Part shown: positions 17,429 through 25,458 of the stretch, in pieces | Layout of the letters: the number at the start of each line of letters is the position of its first letter | How positions within the stretch are numbered: the stretch's first letter is position 1 | Assembly (NCBI RefSeq): GCF_023516615.1 | Contig: NZ_JAMGBF010000074.1 | Coordinates: 19,273 to 83,272 of the forward strand | Length of the DNA: 64,000 nt | Source: Streptomyces panaciradicis | Lineage (GTDB): Bacteria; Actinomycetota; Actinomycetes; Streptomycetales; Streptomycetaceae | Reading direction: 5' to 3' | Translations under genes and position numbers: made by a program | The notes under the pieces: generated by a model | What the model saw: the letters and a program-made list of their open reading frames with translations, nothing else | The model's database searches: none | Told to the model about the DNA's origin: nothing

Positions 17429-18907
17429 TCAGTCCACCGGCCAGGTGTGGGCGGGGGCGTTGAGGTGCATGTAGTCCATGTAGGTCGTCGTCATGCGGCG
17501 CAGGGCCTCCTCGCGGTCGGGGACGCCCGCCTTCTGCAGGTGGTGGACCGTCTCCGCCTGCCACAGGGCGCCGTTGCGGGCGGTGACGCAGCGCTGTTCG
17601 ATGATGCCGAGCAGGGGTTCGCGCCAGGCGGCGTCCAGGCCGGCCAGTTCCAGGCCCCGGTGGGCCAGTGGCAGCAGGCGGCGCAACACCAGTTCGGTGA
17701 CCGGGACTTCACCGACGCCGGGCCAGTACAGACGGGCGTCGATGCCGTCGCGGGCCGCCGCGTGCAGGTTCTCCTCGGCGACCGCGAACGACATCCGCGT
17801 CCACACCGGCCGGTCCTCGTCGACGAGGGCGCGCGTCAGGCCGTAGTACAAGGCGCCGTTGGCGATGATGTCGGCGACCGTGGGGCCTGCGGGCAGGACG
17901 CGGTTCTCGATGCGCAGGTGCGGGCCGCTGTCGGTGACGGCGTAGACGGGGCGGTTCCACCGGTAGATGGTGCCGTTGTGCAGGGTCAGCTCGCCCAGCT
18001 CCGGGATGCCCCCGGCGTCGAGCGCCTCCTGCGGGTTCTCCTCGTCGCAGATCGGCAGCAGCGCCGGGAAATAGCGCACGTTCTCCTCGAACAGGTCGAA
18101 GACGCTGGTGATCCAGCGCTCCCCGAACCACACCCGGGGGCGCACACCCTGGGCCTTGATCTCCTGCGGGCGGGTGTCGGTGGCCTGTTCGAACAGCGGT
18201 ACGCGGGTCTCGCGCCACAACTCCTTGCCGAAGAGGAAGGGCGAGTTGGCCGCCAGGGCGATCTGCACACCCGCGATCGCCTGCGCCGCGTTCCAGTAGT
18301 CCGCGAACTCCCTTGGATCGACCTGCAGATGGAACTGGGTGCTGGTGCAGGCGGCCTCGGGCGTGATGGCGTCGGCGTACATCGACAGGCGCTCCACGCC
18401 GTCCACCCTGATGCGCAGGTCCTCGCCCCGCGCCGCGAAGATCTGCTCGTTGAGGAGCTTGTAGCGCGGATCGCCGGACAGGGCCGCCTCCCCCACGTCC
18501 GACTCCCGCAGGGTCGGCAGGATACCGACCATGATCAGGTGGGCGCCCACGGCACGGGCGCGTTCGTCGGCGTGGTTGAGGGCCCGGCGGATCTCCTCCT
18601 CCCAGGCGCCCGGCCCGCCGGTCGTCAGCTCCCGCGGCGGGATGTTGATCTCCAGGTTGAAGCGGCCCAGCTCGCTGGACCAGGCGGGGTCGGCGATGGC
18701 GTGCAGCACCTCCGTGTTGCGCATCGCCGGCCGGCCGTCGTCGTCGACGAGGTTGAGCTCGATCTCCAGCCCGACCCGGGGGCGCTCGGCCTCGAAACCG
18801 GACTCGCGCAGCATCTGGGCGAGTACGTCGAGGCAGGTGTGCATCTTGTCCCGGTACCGACGGCGGTCCTCCCGCGTGAACACCAGGGCCGGCACGTCAC
18901 GTCCCAT
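17429..18907 (-). CDS. Glutamate-cysteine ligase family 2 (GCS2) protein
   Basis: A 492-residue ATP-dependent carboxylate-amine ligase. Blocks typical of GCS2 enzymes are visible: VGLEIELNLVDDDGRPAMRN, FNLEINIPPREL, CTSTQFHLQVDP and HLRIENRVLPAGPTVAD. The family joins glutamate to cysteine or other amines. In actinobacteria, members occur beside mycothiol- and ergothioneine-using metabolism, so glutathione synthesis should not be assumed. It starts at ATG 18907 and converges with the AcoR-like gene with only 10 bp between them. No partner gene such as a glutathione synthetase or egtB is adjacent. Confidence 0.85.
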   Translation of the reverse strand: MGRDVPALVFTREDRRRYRDKMHTCLDVLAQMLRESGFEAERPRVGLEIELNLVDDDGRPAMRNTEVLHAIADPAWSSELGRFNLEINIPPRELTTGGPGAWEEEIRRALNHADERARAVGAHLIMVGILPTLRESDVGEAALSGDPRYKLLNEQIFAARGEDLRIRVDGVERLSMYADAITPEAACTSTQFHLQVDPREFADYWNAAQAIAGVQIALAANSPFLFGKELWRETRVPLFEQATDTRPQEIKAQGVRPRVWFGERWITSVFDLFEENVRYFPALLPICDEENPQEALDAGGIPELGELTLHNGTIYRWNRPVYAVTDSGPHLRIENRVLPAGPTVADIIANGALYYGLTRALVDEDRPVWTRMSFAVAEENLHAAARDGIDARLYWPGVGEVPVTELVLRRLLPLAHRGLELAGLDAAWREPLLGIIEQRCVTARNGALWQAETVHHLQKAGVPDREEALRRMTTTYMDYMHLNAPAHTWPVD

Positions 18908-19015
18908 CGGGCCCTCCCGAGTCCCCTCGGCGGATGCCTGTCGTCCCAGCGTCGCACCTCGGGCGGCTCGCGGACAGCCGGAGACGCACGTACGGGCGGT
19001 ACGGCGACTGCGTGG

Positions 19016-19489
19016 TCACGGAGCGTACTCGTTGGCGCTTGACGGGATCGAGGGGTTCCACGCTGCTCCGGGTGCCCGCTTCGGGCGGCCCGGAACGTCC
19101 GCGGCCGCGGTGGCCGCGAGGATGTGCCGGAACGTGGGGCACTCCATGTGGCTGGGCGCCGGGCAGGCGGCGACGTGCCGCAGGGAGTCGCGCAGGACGG
19201 CCAGTTCGCCGATCCGCCGGTCCAGCTCCCCGGCCTTGGCCAGCAGGGCCTCCCGGTCGATGCGGATCGTCCCGTCCGGTGCGAAGACCCGCGCGATCTC
19301 GTCGAGCGGGAACCCGGCGGTGCGGGCCAGCGCGATCAGCGCGAGACGCTCCAGCACGGACGGGTCGTACTGGCGGCGCAGGCCGCGTCGCCCGACCGGT
19401 GTGATCAGGCCCTTCTCCTCGTAGTAGCGCAGCGTGGAGGCGGGCACCCCGGCGCGCCGGACCACCTCGGCGATGTCCAGCTCTGTCAT
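19016..19489 (-). CDS. MerR-family regulator
   Basis: A 157-residue regulator. The MerR winged HTH covers residues 1-70 (DIAEVVRRAGVPASTLRYYE, KGLITPVGRRGLRRQY). A dimerisation helix follows (LLAKAGELDRRIGELAVLRD), then a Cys-bearing segment CPAPSHMECPTF at about 108-119 that could bind metal or sense redox state. The tail is Pro/Ala-rich. Its ATG at 19489 is five bases from a MerR/SoxR-style promoter element serving the divergent methyltransferase gene, and its own ribosome-binding site overlaps that -35. It is expected to activate the methyltransferase by DNA unwinding and to limit its own expression. The signal is unknown. Confidence 0.88.
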   Translation of the reverse strand: MTELDIAEVVRRAGVPASTLRYYEEKGLITPVGRRGLRRQYDPSVLERLALIALARTAGFPLDEIARVFAPDGTIRIDREALLAKAGELDRRIGELAVLRDSLRHVAACPAPSHMECPTFRHILAATAAADVPGRPKRAPGAAWNPSIPSSANEYAP

Positions 19490-19493
19490 CCTC

Positions 19494-19516
19494 TTGACCT
19501 CAAGTCGGCTTGAAGT
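19494..19516 (+). promoter_or_regulatory. MerR/SoxR-type promoter operator
   Basis: A -35 TTGACC is followed directly by the imperfect dyad CCTCAAG-TCGG-CTTGAAG. This resembles the SoxR-type operator (CCTCAAG...CTTGAGG) embedded in overlong -35/-10 spacers. It reads toward the methyltransferase at 19564 and touches the merR start on the other side. Confidence 0.65.
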
Positions 19517-19563
19517 AGCACGGTGTCATCCTGGCCCGATGACGGCAAGCACAGGAGACGGTC

Positions 19564-20415
19564 ATGGACGTGGAGCGCAGCACCGGTGACGAACAGGCGG
19601 CCCGTTGGAACGGCGCCGCGGGACACGCCTGGGTGGAGGCCCAGGCGGTGCTGGACGGGCTGCTCAGGCCCTTCGAGGCACCCCTCCTCGACGCGGTGGA
19701 GGCATGGGCCGGGCCGGCGGGCCGGGTCCTGGACGTGGGCTGCGGGACCGGCGGCACGACCCTGGCGGCCGCGCGGCGGCTCGGGCCCACGGCCCGCTGC
19801 GTGGGCGTGGACATCTCCGAGGCGATGATCGCCGCCGCCCGGGAGCGCGCCGAGCGTGAGGGCACCGCCGCGTCCTTCGTCCGCGCCGACGCGGCCGAGC
19901 ACGCCTTCGAGCCGGGCGGCTTCGACGCCCTCTTCTCCCGGTTCGGCGTGATGTTCTTCGCCGACCCCGTCCGGGCCTTCGCCAATCTCCGGCGGGCGGC
20001 GCGCGAGGGGGCCGGGCTGCGGTTCATCGCCTGGCGCGGCCCGGCGGACAATCCGTTCATGACGACGGCCGAGCGTGCCGCGGCGCCGTACCTGCCCGGC
20101 CTGCCCGCCCGCCGCCCCGACGAGCCGGGCCAGTTCGCCTTCGCCGACCGCGACCGGGTCCGGAGCATCCTGGCGGAGAGCGGCTGGAGCGATGTCGACG
20201 TCCGGCCGTTCGACGCCGAATGCACCTTCCCCGAGCGGCAGTTGATCGGCTACTTCACGAAGATGGGGCCGGTCGGGCAGGCCCTGCGGGAGGTGGACGA
20301 GGCGACCCGGACGAAGGTGACCGAGACCGTCCGCGCCGCCTTCGAGCCCTTCGTGCACGGCCCGGACGTCCGCTTCACGGCGGGCGCCTGGCTGGTCGAC
20401 GCCCACGCCTCCTAG
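19564..20415 (+). CDS. SAM-dependent class I methyltransferase
   Basis: A 283-residue enzyme with a Rossmann SAM-binding fold: motif I VLDVGCGTGGTT at about 56-67, acidic loop GVDISEAMI, and motif DALFSRFGVMFF. The C-terminal half is a variable acceptor-binding region. Members of this group (UbiE/COQ5-like) are widespread in Streptomyces and the acceptor cannot be named. It starts at ATG 19564 with AGGAGA upstream. It is divergent from the MerR regulator with a SoxR-like operator between them, which suggests induction by a small-molecule or redox stress. Confidence 0.87.
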   Translation: MDVERSTGDEQAARWNGAAGHAWVEAQAVLDGLLRPFEAPLLDAVEAWAGPAGRVLDVGCGTGGTTLAAARRLGPTARCVGVDISEAMIAAARERAEREGTAASFVRADAAEHAFEPGGFDALFSRFGVMFFADPVRAFANLRRAAREGAGLRFIAWRGPADNPFMTTAERAAAPYLPGLPARRPDEPGQFAFADRDRVRSILAESGWSDVDVRPFDAECTFPERQLIGYFTKMGPVGQALREVDEATRTKVTETVRAAFEPFVHGPDVRFTAGAWLVDAHAS

Positions 20416-20433
20416 GGCGTGTGTCGCCGCGGG

Positions 20434-21036
20434 CTACACGTACTCCGTCGCCGCGTCCAGCAGCCAGTCGGTGAGGTAGCCGGCGAAGGACGAGCGGACC
20501 AGCACCCAGAAGCCGGCCCGGGCCTCGTCACGCGAGACCAGGACGACCTGGGTGCGGCCCAGGGCGGTCTGGGCGCAGCGGCCGGGGCCGAAGACGCGCG
20601 GGTGCAGGTCGAGGGCGCAGCCGTGGGCCAGCAGGTCGCGGGCGCGGGGACCGGCGACGAGGAGGGTGGTGCGCTGGGCGGAGACGTCGGTGACGGACAC
20701 CGGTTCCTCCCCGGCCGCCTCCCGGACCCGGCCCTCCAGTTCGTGCCGGGTGCCCGGCGGGCCGACCAGCAGCCATTCGTCCGGGCCGAGCCACAGCGCC
20801 CTCAACTCGCCGGCGCGCACGACGGTGTCGGGTTCCAGCGGCAGTTGCAGGCCCAGGGCGAGCGCCACGGCGTCCGCCGCCGGCCCCTTGGCGTCGAGGC
20901 GCACGTTCACCTGGGTCAGGAAGGGCAGTTCGGCCAGCCGGACGGCGCCGCCGGAGGCGCGTGTCGCGGCCGCCAGGCGGCCGGCGGCGTGCGCCAGGGG
21001 GCTGCGGGGCGGGGCGGTGAGCGCGGTGTCAGCCAT
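20434..21036 (-). CDS. soxG: Heterotetrameric sarcosine oxidase, gamma subunit
   Basis: A 200-residue small subunit of sarcosine oxidase, the enzyme converting sarcosine, tetrahydrofolate and O2 to glycine, 5,10-methylene-THF and H2O2. Family features include PLAHAAGRLAAATRASGGAV, the LWLGPDEWLLV strand, SVTDVSAQRTTLLVAGPRARDLLAHGCALDLHP split across the centre, and a C-terminal FAGYLTDWLLDAA. Its ATG overlaps the soxA stop by eight bases, so translation is probably coupled. It is the last gene of the dimethylglycine/sarcosine operon that starts near 30151. Confidence 0.92.
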   Translation of the reverse strand: MADTALTAPPRSPLAHAAGRLAAATRASGGAVRLAELPFLTQVNVRLDAKGPAADAVALALGLQLPLEPDTVVRAGELRALWLGPDEWLLVGPPGTRHELEGRVREAAGEEPVSVTDVSAQRTTLLVAGPRARDLLAHGCALDLHPRVFGPGRCAQTALGRTQVVLVSRDEARAGFWVLVRSSFAGYLTDWLLDAATEYV

Positions 21037-24000
21037 CGCGGCGGGCTCCCTCGGGGTCGTAGAGGACGGGGCTTGCGACGGTCACCGGGACCAGCCGGTC
21101 GCCGACGGGCGCGTAGAGCCGCTCGCCGATGCGGTCCCGGCCGCCCTTGACCAGGGCCAGGGCGAAGGTCCGGCCCAGGGCGGCGCTGCGGTAGCTGGAG
21201 GTGACGTGCCCGAGCATCGGGACGGGCGGGGCGGGCAGCACGCTGTCGGCCACCAGATGCGTGCCCTCCGGCAGGAAGGTGGCCGGGTCCTCGGGGAGCA
21301 GGCCGACCAGGTGCTTGCGGTCGGGGCGGACGGTGTCGGCGCGGGCGTAGGAGCGCTTGCCGATGAAGTCCGGCTTCTTCTTCGACACCACCCAGCTCAT
21401 GCCGAGGTCCTGCGGGGTGACCGTGCCGTCGGTGTCCTGGCCGACGATCGGGTAGCCCTTCTCGGCGCGCAGGACGTGCATGGTCTCGGTGCCGTACGGG
21501 GTGATGCCGTAGGGGGCGCCGGCCTCGTACAGCGCCTCCCACAGGGCGAGGGCCTGCCAGGGCGAGACGTTGATCTCGTAGGCGAGTTCGCCGGAGAAGC
21601 TGATGCGGCACACACGTGCCTCGATGCCGGCGACGGTCGTCTCCCGCCAGGCCATGAACGGGAAGTCCTCGTTGGCGACGGCCAGTTGGGGCGCGAGCGA
21701 GCCGAGGACCGCGCGCGACTGGGGGCCGACGAGGGCGACGGTGGCCCACTGCTCGGTCACGGACGTGCAGTGCACGCGCAGTTCCGGCCACTCCGTCTGC
21801 AGCCACTCCTCCATCCAGTCCAGTACGGCCGCCGCGTTGCCGGTGGTCGTGGTGACCAGGAAGCGGTCGGGGGCGAGGCGGATGACGGTGCCGTCGTCGA
21901 AGACCATGCCGTCCGGGCGGCACATCACGCCGTAGCGGATCATGCCGACCTTCAGGGTGCTCATCATGTTGGTGTAGAGCCGGTCCAGGAGGACGCCGGC
22001 GTCCGGGCCCTGGACGTCGATCTTGCCGAGGGTGGAGGCGTCCATGAAGGCGACGCCCTCCCGGGCCGCGGCGCACTCGCGCAGCACCGCGCTCTCCATG
22101 TCCTCGCCGTCCCGCGGGTAGTACCAGGGGCGCTTCCACTGACCGACGTTCTCGAACAGCGCGCCGTGTCCGACGTGCCACTCGTGCAGGGCGGTGGTGC
22201 GCACCGGGTCGCTCAGCGCGCCGCGGTCGCGGCCGGCGAGGGCGGCGAAGGAGACCGGGGTGTAGGGCGGGCGGAACGTGGTCGTGCCGAGCTCGGAGAC
22301 GTCCACGCCGAGCAGTTCGGCGACGACTCCGCTCGCCAGGACGCCGGAGGTCTTGCCCTGGTCGTTGGCGGTGCCGGCCGTGGTGTAGCGCTTGGTGTGC
22401 TCCACCGAGCGCAGCCCGGCGCCGGTGGCGCGCGACAGGTCCTCGACCGTGACGTCGCGCTGGAGGTCGACGAAACGGGGGGCGCCCTCGCGGCCGGGCA
22501 CCGTGAAGACCCGCATGGGGGGTGTCGGCCGCGGCTGGGCGGGCGGCCGAGGAAGGCGCGGGGTCTCGGGCGCGTAGCCCTCGGCCTCGAGTGCCCGGGC
22601 CCCGGCCGCCGCGCCCTGCGCGAGGACGGCGGCCAGGTCGAGGACACCGCTCGCGCTGCCCGCGACCTCGACGGCCTGCCGGCAGGTGTCGGGAACGAAG
22701 CTGCCGAGCGCGTCGTCGAAGCGGAGCCGGCCTCCCGCCTGGCTGAACAGGTGCGCCACCGGGTTCCAGCCGCCCGAGACCAGCAGCAGGTCGGCGGTGA
22801 ACTCCCGCTCCCCCACGGTCTGTCCGTACGGGGCGACGGTCACCGCGGTCAGCCGCGCCGCGCCGTCCGTGCCGACGACGGCGTGCCCCGGCAGCACCTC
22901 GATGCCGGCCGCGCGGGCGCGCTCCGCCCACTCGCCCGGGTCGGTGCGGGTGTCGACGATCGCGGCGATCCCGACACCGGCCGCGTGCAGGTCCAGCGCC
23001 GCCGCGTACGCGCTGTCGTTGGTGGTGAACACGACCGCGTGACGGCCGGGCAGGACGCCGTGCCGGTTGACGTACGTGCGGGCCGAGGCGGCCAGCATCA
23101 CGCCGGGCCGGTCGTTGTCCGCGAAGGCGAGCGAGCGTTCGTGGGCGCCGGTGGCGAGGACGACGCGGCGGGCGCGGATGCGGTGGACGCGTTCGCGGGC
23201 GACGTCCGGCGGGGCGGCGGCGCCGAGGTGGTGGGTGCGGCGCTCGACGGCCAGGAGGTGGTTGTCGTCGTAGTAGCCGAAGACGGTGGTGCGGCGCAGG
23301 ACCCTGACCTCGGAGGCGGCGTCCAGGTGAGCGGTGGTCTCGGCGACCCAGTCGAGGAGTTCGCCCGTGCCGAGGAGGCTGCCGCCGGGTTCGGGGCGGT
23401 CGTCGGCGAGGATGACGCGGGCGCCGCTGCGGGCCGCGGCGGCGGCCGCCGCGAGGCCGGCCGGGCCGGCGCCGACGATCAGCAGGTCGCAGTGGTCGTG
23501 CACGGCGTCGTAGCGGGCCGGGTCGGGGGTGGCGGCGAGGCGGCCCTGGCCGGAGAGGCTGCTCGCGACCAGGCCGTCGTAGAGCTCGACGGTGGTGGCG
23601 GGGAGCATCGGCTCGGGGAAGGGTTCCTCGATCTGGACGACGGCGTTGGGTTCTTCCACGCCGGCGGAGAAGATGCCTCGGGGGCGGCCGAGCTTGATGC
23701 TGGTCGCTGCCGCGATGATGCCGTTGGCGAGGAGGGCGGAGGCGAGGGTGTCTCCGTGTACGCCCTGGTATTCGGTGCCGTCGAAAGTGAAGGTGAGGGT
23801 GCGCTTGCCGGTGCGACGGTGTGCTGGGGGCTCCGCCCCCAGACCCTCGATCGGCCCTGAAGGGGCCTTGTCCTCAAAATCCCCCAGAGGGGGTACCCCC
23901 GGACAGGCTGGATCTGCCGGCCGGGGCCCGGGAGTGGGCGGGCGCTCCTCCCCCGCCCGGTACACCGCGAGGATCTCGTTCGTCGCGGTGTCGCGTACCG

Positions 24001-24205
24001 CGTTGAACCAGCGGCGGCAGCCCGTCGCGTGGCTCCAGCGTTCGGCGAAGGGGCCCTTGGGGTTGGCGCGGAAGAACAGGTAGCGGGCCCACTCCTCGTC
24101 GGTCAGGGCCGAGGGGTCCTGGGGGTAGGGGACGTGGGCCTGGCCGCCGTAGTGGAACTCGGACTCGTCGCGGGGCCCGCACCAGGGGCAGGAAATGAGC
24201 AGCAT
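21029..24205 (-). CDS. soxDA: SoxD-SoxA fusion: sarcosine oxidase delta and alpha subunits in one chain
   Basis: A single open frame of 1058 residues. Residues 1-88 are a complete SoxD with zinc ligands Cys6, Cys9, His59 and Cys63 (LLISCPWCG, SHATGC). Residues from about 135 are SoxA: an N-terminal 2Fe2S-like/TLTFTFDG domain, NAD-binding VGAGPAGLAAAAAAARSG, an NAD/FAD core, then a C-terminal GcvT/aminomethyltransferase region that binds THF. No stop codon separates them, and no ATG, GTG or TTG occurs between the end of SoxD and the SoxA core. The 45-residue linker is encoded by a GC-rich dispersed repeat. Either the repeat fused the two genes or the fusion is older. It overlaps soxG and follows soxB by 20 bp. 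Confidence 0.88.
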   Translation of the reverse strand: MLLISCPWCGPRDESEFHYGGQAHVPYPQDPSALTDEEWARYLFFRANPKGPFAERWSHATGCRRWFNAVRDTATNEILAVYRAGEERPPTPGPRPADPACPGVPPLGDFEDKAPSGPIEGLGAEPPAHRRTGKRTLTFTFDGTEYQGVHGDTLASALLANGIIAAATSIKLGRPRGIFSAGVEEPNAVVQIEEPFPEPMLPATTVELYDGLVASSLSGQGRLAATPDPARYDAVHDHCDLLIVGAGPAGLAAAAAAARSGARVILADDRPEPGGSLLGTGELLDWVAETTAHLDAASEVRVLRRTTVFGYYDDNHLLAVERRTHHLGAAAPPDVARERVHRIRARRVVLATGAHERSLAFADNDRPGVMLAASARTYVNRHGVLPGRHAVVFTTNDSAYAAALDLHAAGVGIAAIVDTRTDPGEWAERARAAGIEVLPGHAVVGTDGAARLTAVTVAPYGQTVGEREFTADLLLVSGGWNPVAHLFSQAGGRLRFDDALGSFVPDTCRQAVEVAGSASGVLDLAAVLAQGAAAGARALEAEGYAPETPRLPRPPAQPRPTPPMRVFTVPGREGAPRFVDLQRDVTVEDLSRATGAGLRSVEHTKRYTTAGTANDQGKTSGVLASGVVAELLGVDVSELGTTTFRPPYTPVSFAALAGRDRGALSDPVRTTALHEWHVGHGALFENVGQWKRPWYYPRDGEDMESAVLRECAAAREGVAFMDASTLGKIDVQGPDAGVLLDRLYTNMMSTLKVGMIRYGVMCRPDGMVFDDGTVIRLAPDRFLVTTTTGNAAAVLDWMEEWLQTEWPELRVHCTSVTEQWATVALVGPQSRAVLGSLAPQLAVANEDFPFMAWRETTVAGIEARVCRISFSGELAYEINVSPWQALALWEALYEAGAPYGITPYGTETMHVLRAEKGYPIVGQDTDGTVTPQDLGMSWVVSKKKPDFIGKRSYARADTVRPDRKHLVGLLPEDPATFLPEGTHLVADSVLPAPPVPMLGHVTSSYRSAALGRTFALALVKGGRDRIGERLYAPVGDRLVPVTVASPVLYDPEGARRDG
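23824..23900. repeat. Dispersed GC-rich Streptomyces repeat inside the soxDA frame
   Basis: Three tandem dyads occur: CTGGGGGC-TCC-GCCCCCAG (23824-23842), GGCCC...GGGCC (23853-23867), and the 12-bp palindrome GGGGGTACCCCC (23889-23900). Elements of this look are common between Streptomyces genes. Here the element is translated as the linker between SoxD and SoxA (GVPPLGDFEDKAPSGPIEGL and following residues). Confidence 0.7.
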
Positions 24206-24225
24206 GGGGTCGGCTCCCAGGGGTC

Positions 24226-25458
24226 CTAGTGGGCGACCGCGGCCGCGCCGTGCTCGTCGACGAGCGCGCCGGTGGTGAAACGGTCGAGCGAGAAGGGGGC
24301 GTTGAGGGGGTGCGGGGTGTCGTGGGCGATGGTGTGGGCGTAGACCCAGCCGACGCCCGGTGTGGCCTTGAAACCGCCGGTGCCCCAGCCGCAGTTGAGG
24401 TAGAGGTTGTCGACGGGGCTGAGGCCGACGATCGGGGAGGCGTCGGGGCTGACGTCGACGATGCCGCCCCAGGTGCGCAGGACGTGGGCGCGGGCGAAGA
24501 CGGGGAAGAGTTCCAGGGCGGCGGACATCTGGTCCTCGATGATGTGGAACGCGCCGCGCTGGGTGTAGGAGTTGTAGGAGTCGATGCCCGCGCCCATCAC
24601 CAGTTCGCCCTTGTGCGCCTGGCTGACGTAGACGTGGACGGCGTTCGACATGACCACCGTCGGGTGCACCGGCTCCAGCAGTTCCGACACCAGGGCCTGC
24701 AACGGGTGGCTCTGCAGCGGGAGTTCGATGCCGGCCATGGCGGCGAGGACCGAGGTGTGCCCGGCGGAGCAGAGGGCGACCTTGCCCGCGGCGATCGGCC
24801 CCAGGCTGGTGCGGACCCCCACCACCCGGCCGTCGACCACGTCCAGGCCGGTGACCTCGCAGTTCTGGATGATGTCGATGCCCGCGGCGTCGGCGGAGCG
24901 GGCGAAGCCCCAGGCGACGTAGTCGTGCTTGGCGATGCCGGCGCGGGGCTGGTAGGTGCCGCCGAGGACCGGGTAGCGCACGTCGGGCGAGATGTTGACG
25001 ATCGGGCAGACCTCCTGGACCTGCTCGGCGTCCAGCCATTCGGCGTCGACGCCGTTGAGGCGGTTCGCCTCGACGCGGCGCACGCTGTCGCGGACGTCCT
25101 GGAGGCTGTGGGCGAGGTTCAGCACGCCGCGCTGGGAGAAGAGGATGGGGTAGTCCAGTTCCTCCTCCAGGCCCTCCCACAGCTTCAGCGCGTGCTCGTA
25201 GATGCCCGCGCTCTCGTCCCACAGGTAGTTGGAGCGGATGATCGTGGTGTTGCGGGCCATGTTGCCGCCGGCCAGCCAGCCCTTCTCCAGCACGGCGACG
25301 TTGGTGATGCCGTGGTTCTTCGCCAGGTAGTGGGCGGTCGCGAGGCCGTGCCCGCCGCCGCCCACCACGATGACGTCGTACGACCGCTTCGGCTCGGGCG
25401 TGCGCCAGAGGAAGTCCGGGTGGTCGGGGAGGTCGGCGCCGGGGGTGGTGGGGCTCAT
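24226..25458 (-). CDS. soxB: Heterotetrameric sarcosine oxidase, beta subunit
   Basis: A 410-residue catalytic subunit carrying FAD and the covalent FMN attachment histidine. The FAD motif is VIVVGGGGHGLATAHYLA near residue 30, followed by LEKGWLAGGNMARNTTIIRS. The flavin-linking region is YQPRAGIAKHDYVAWGFA. The C-terminal block is LYLNCGWGTGGFKATPG. Length matches the family. Its ATG overlaps the glyA stop in an ATGA, a sign of coupling. It works with SoxDA and SoxG to oxidise the sarcosine made by the dimethylglycine oxidase upstream. Confidence 0.95.
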   Translation of the reverse strand: MSPTTPGADLPDHPDFLWRTPEPKRSYDVIVVGGGGHGLATAHYLAKNHGITNVAVLEKGWLAGGNMARNTTIIRSNYLWDESAGIYEHALKLWEGLEEELDYPILFSQRGVLNLAHSLQDVRDSVRRVEANRLNGVDAEWLDAEQVQEVCPIVNISPDVRYPVLGGTYQPRAGIAKHDYVAWGFARSADAAGIDIIQNCEVTGLDVVDGRVVGVRTSLGPIAAGKVALCSAGHTSVLAAMAGIELPLQSHPLQALVSELLEPVHPTVVMSNAVHVYVSQAHKGELVMGAGIDSYNSYTQRGAFHIIEDQMSAALELFPVFARAHVLRTWGGIVDVSPDASPIVGLSPVDNLYLNCGWGTGGFKATPGVGWVYAHTIAHDTPHPLNAPFSLDRFTTGALVDEHGAAAVAH

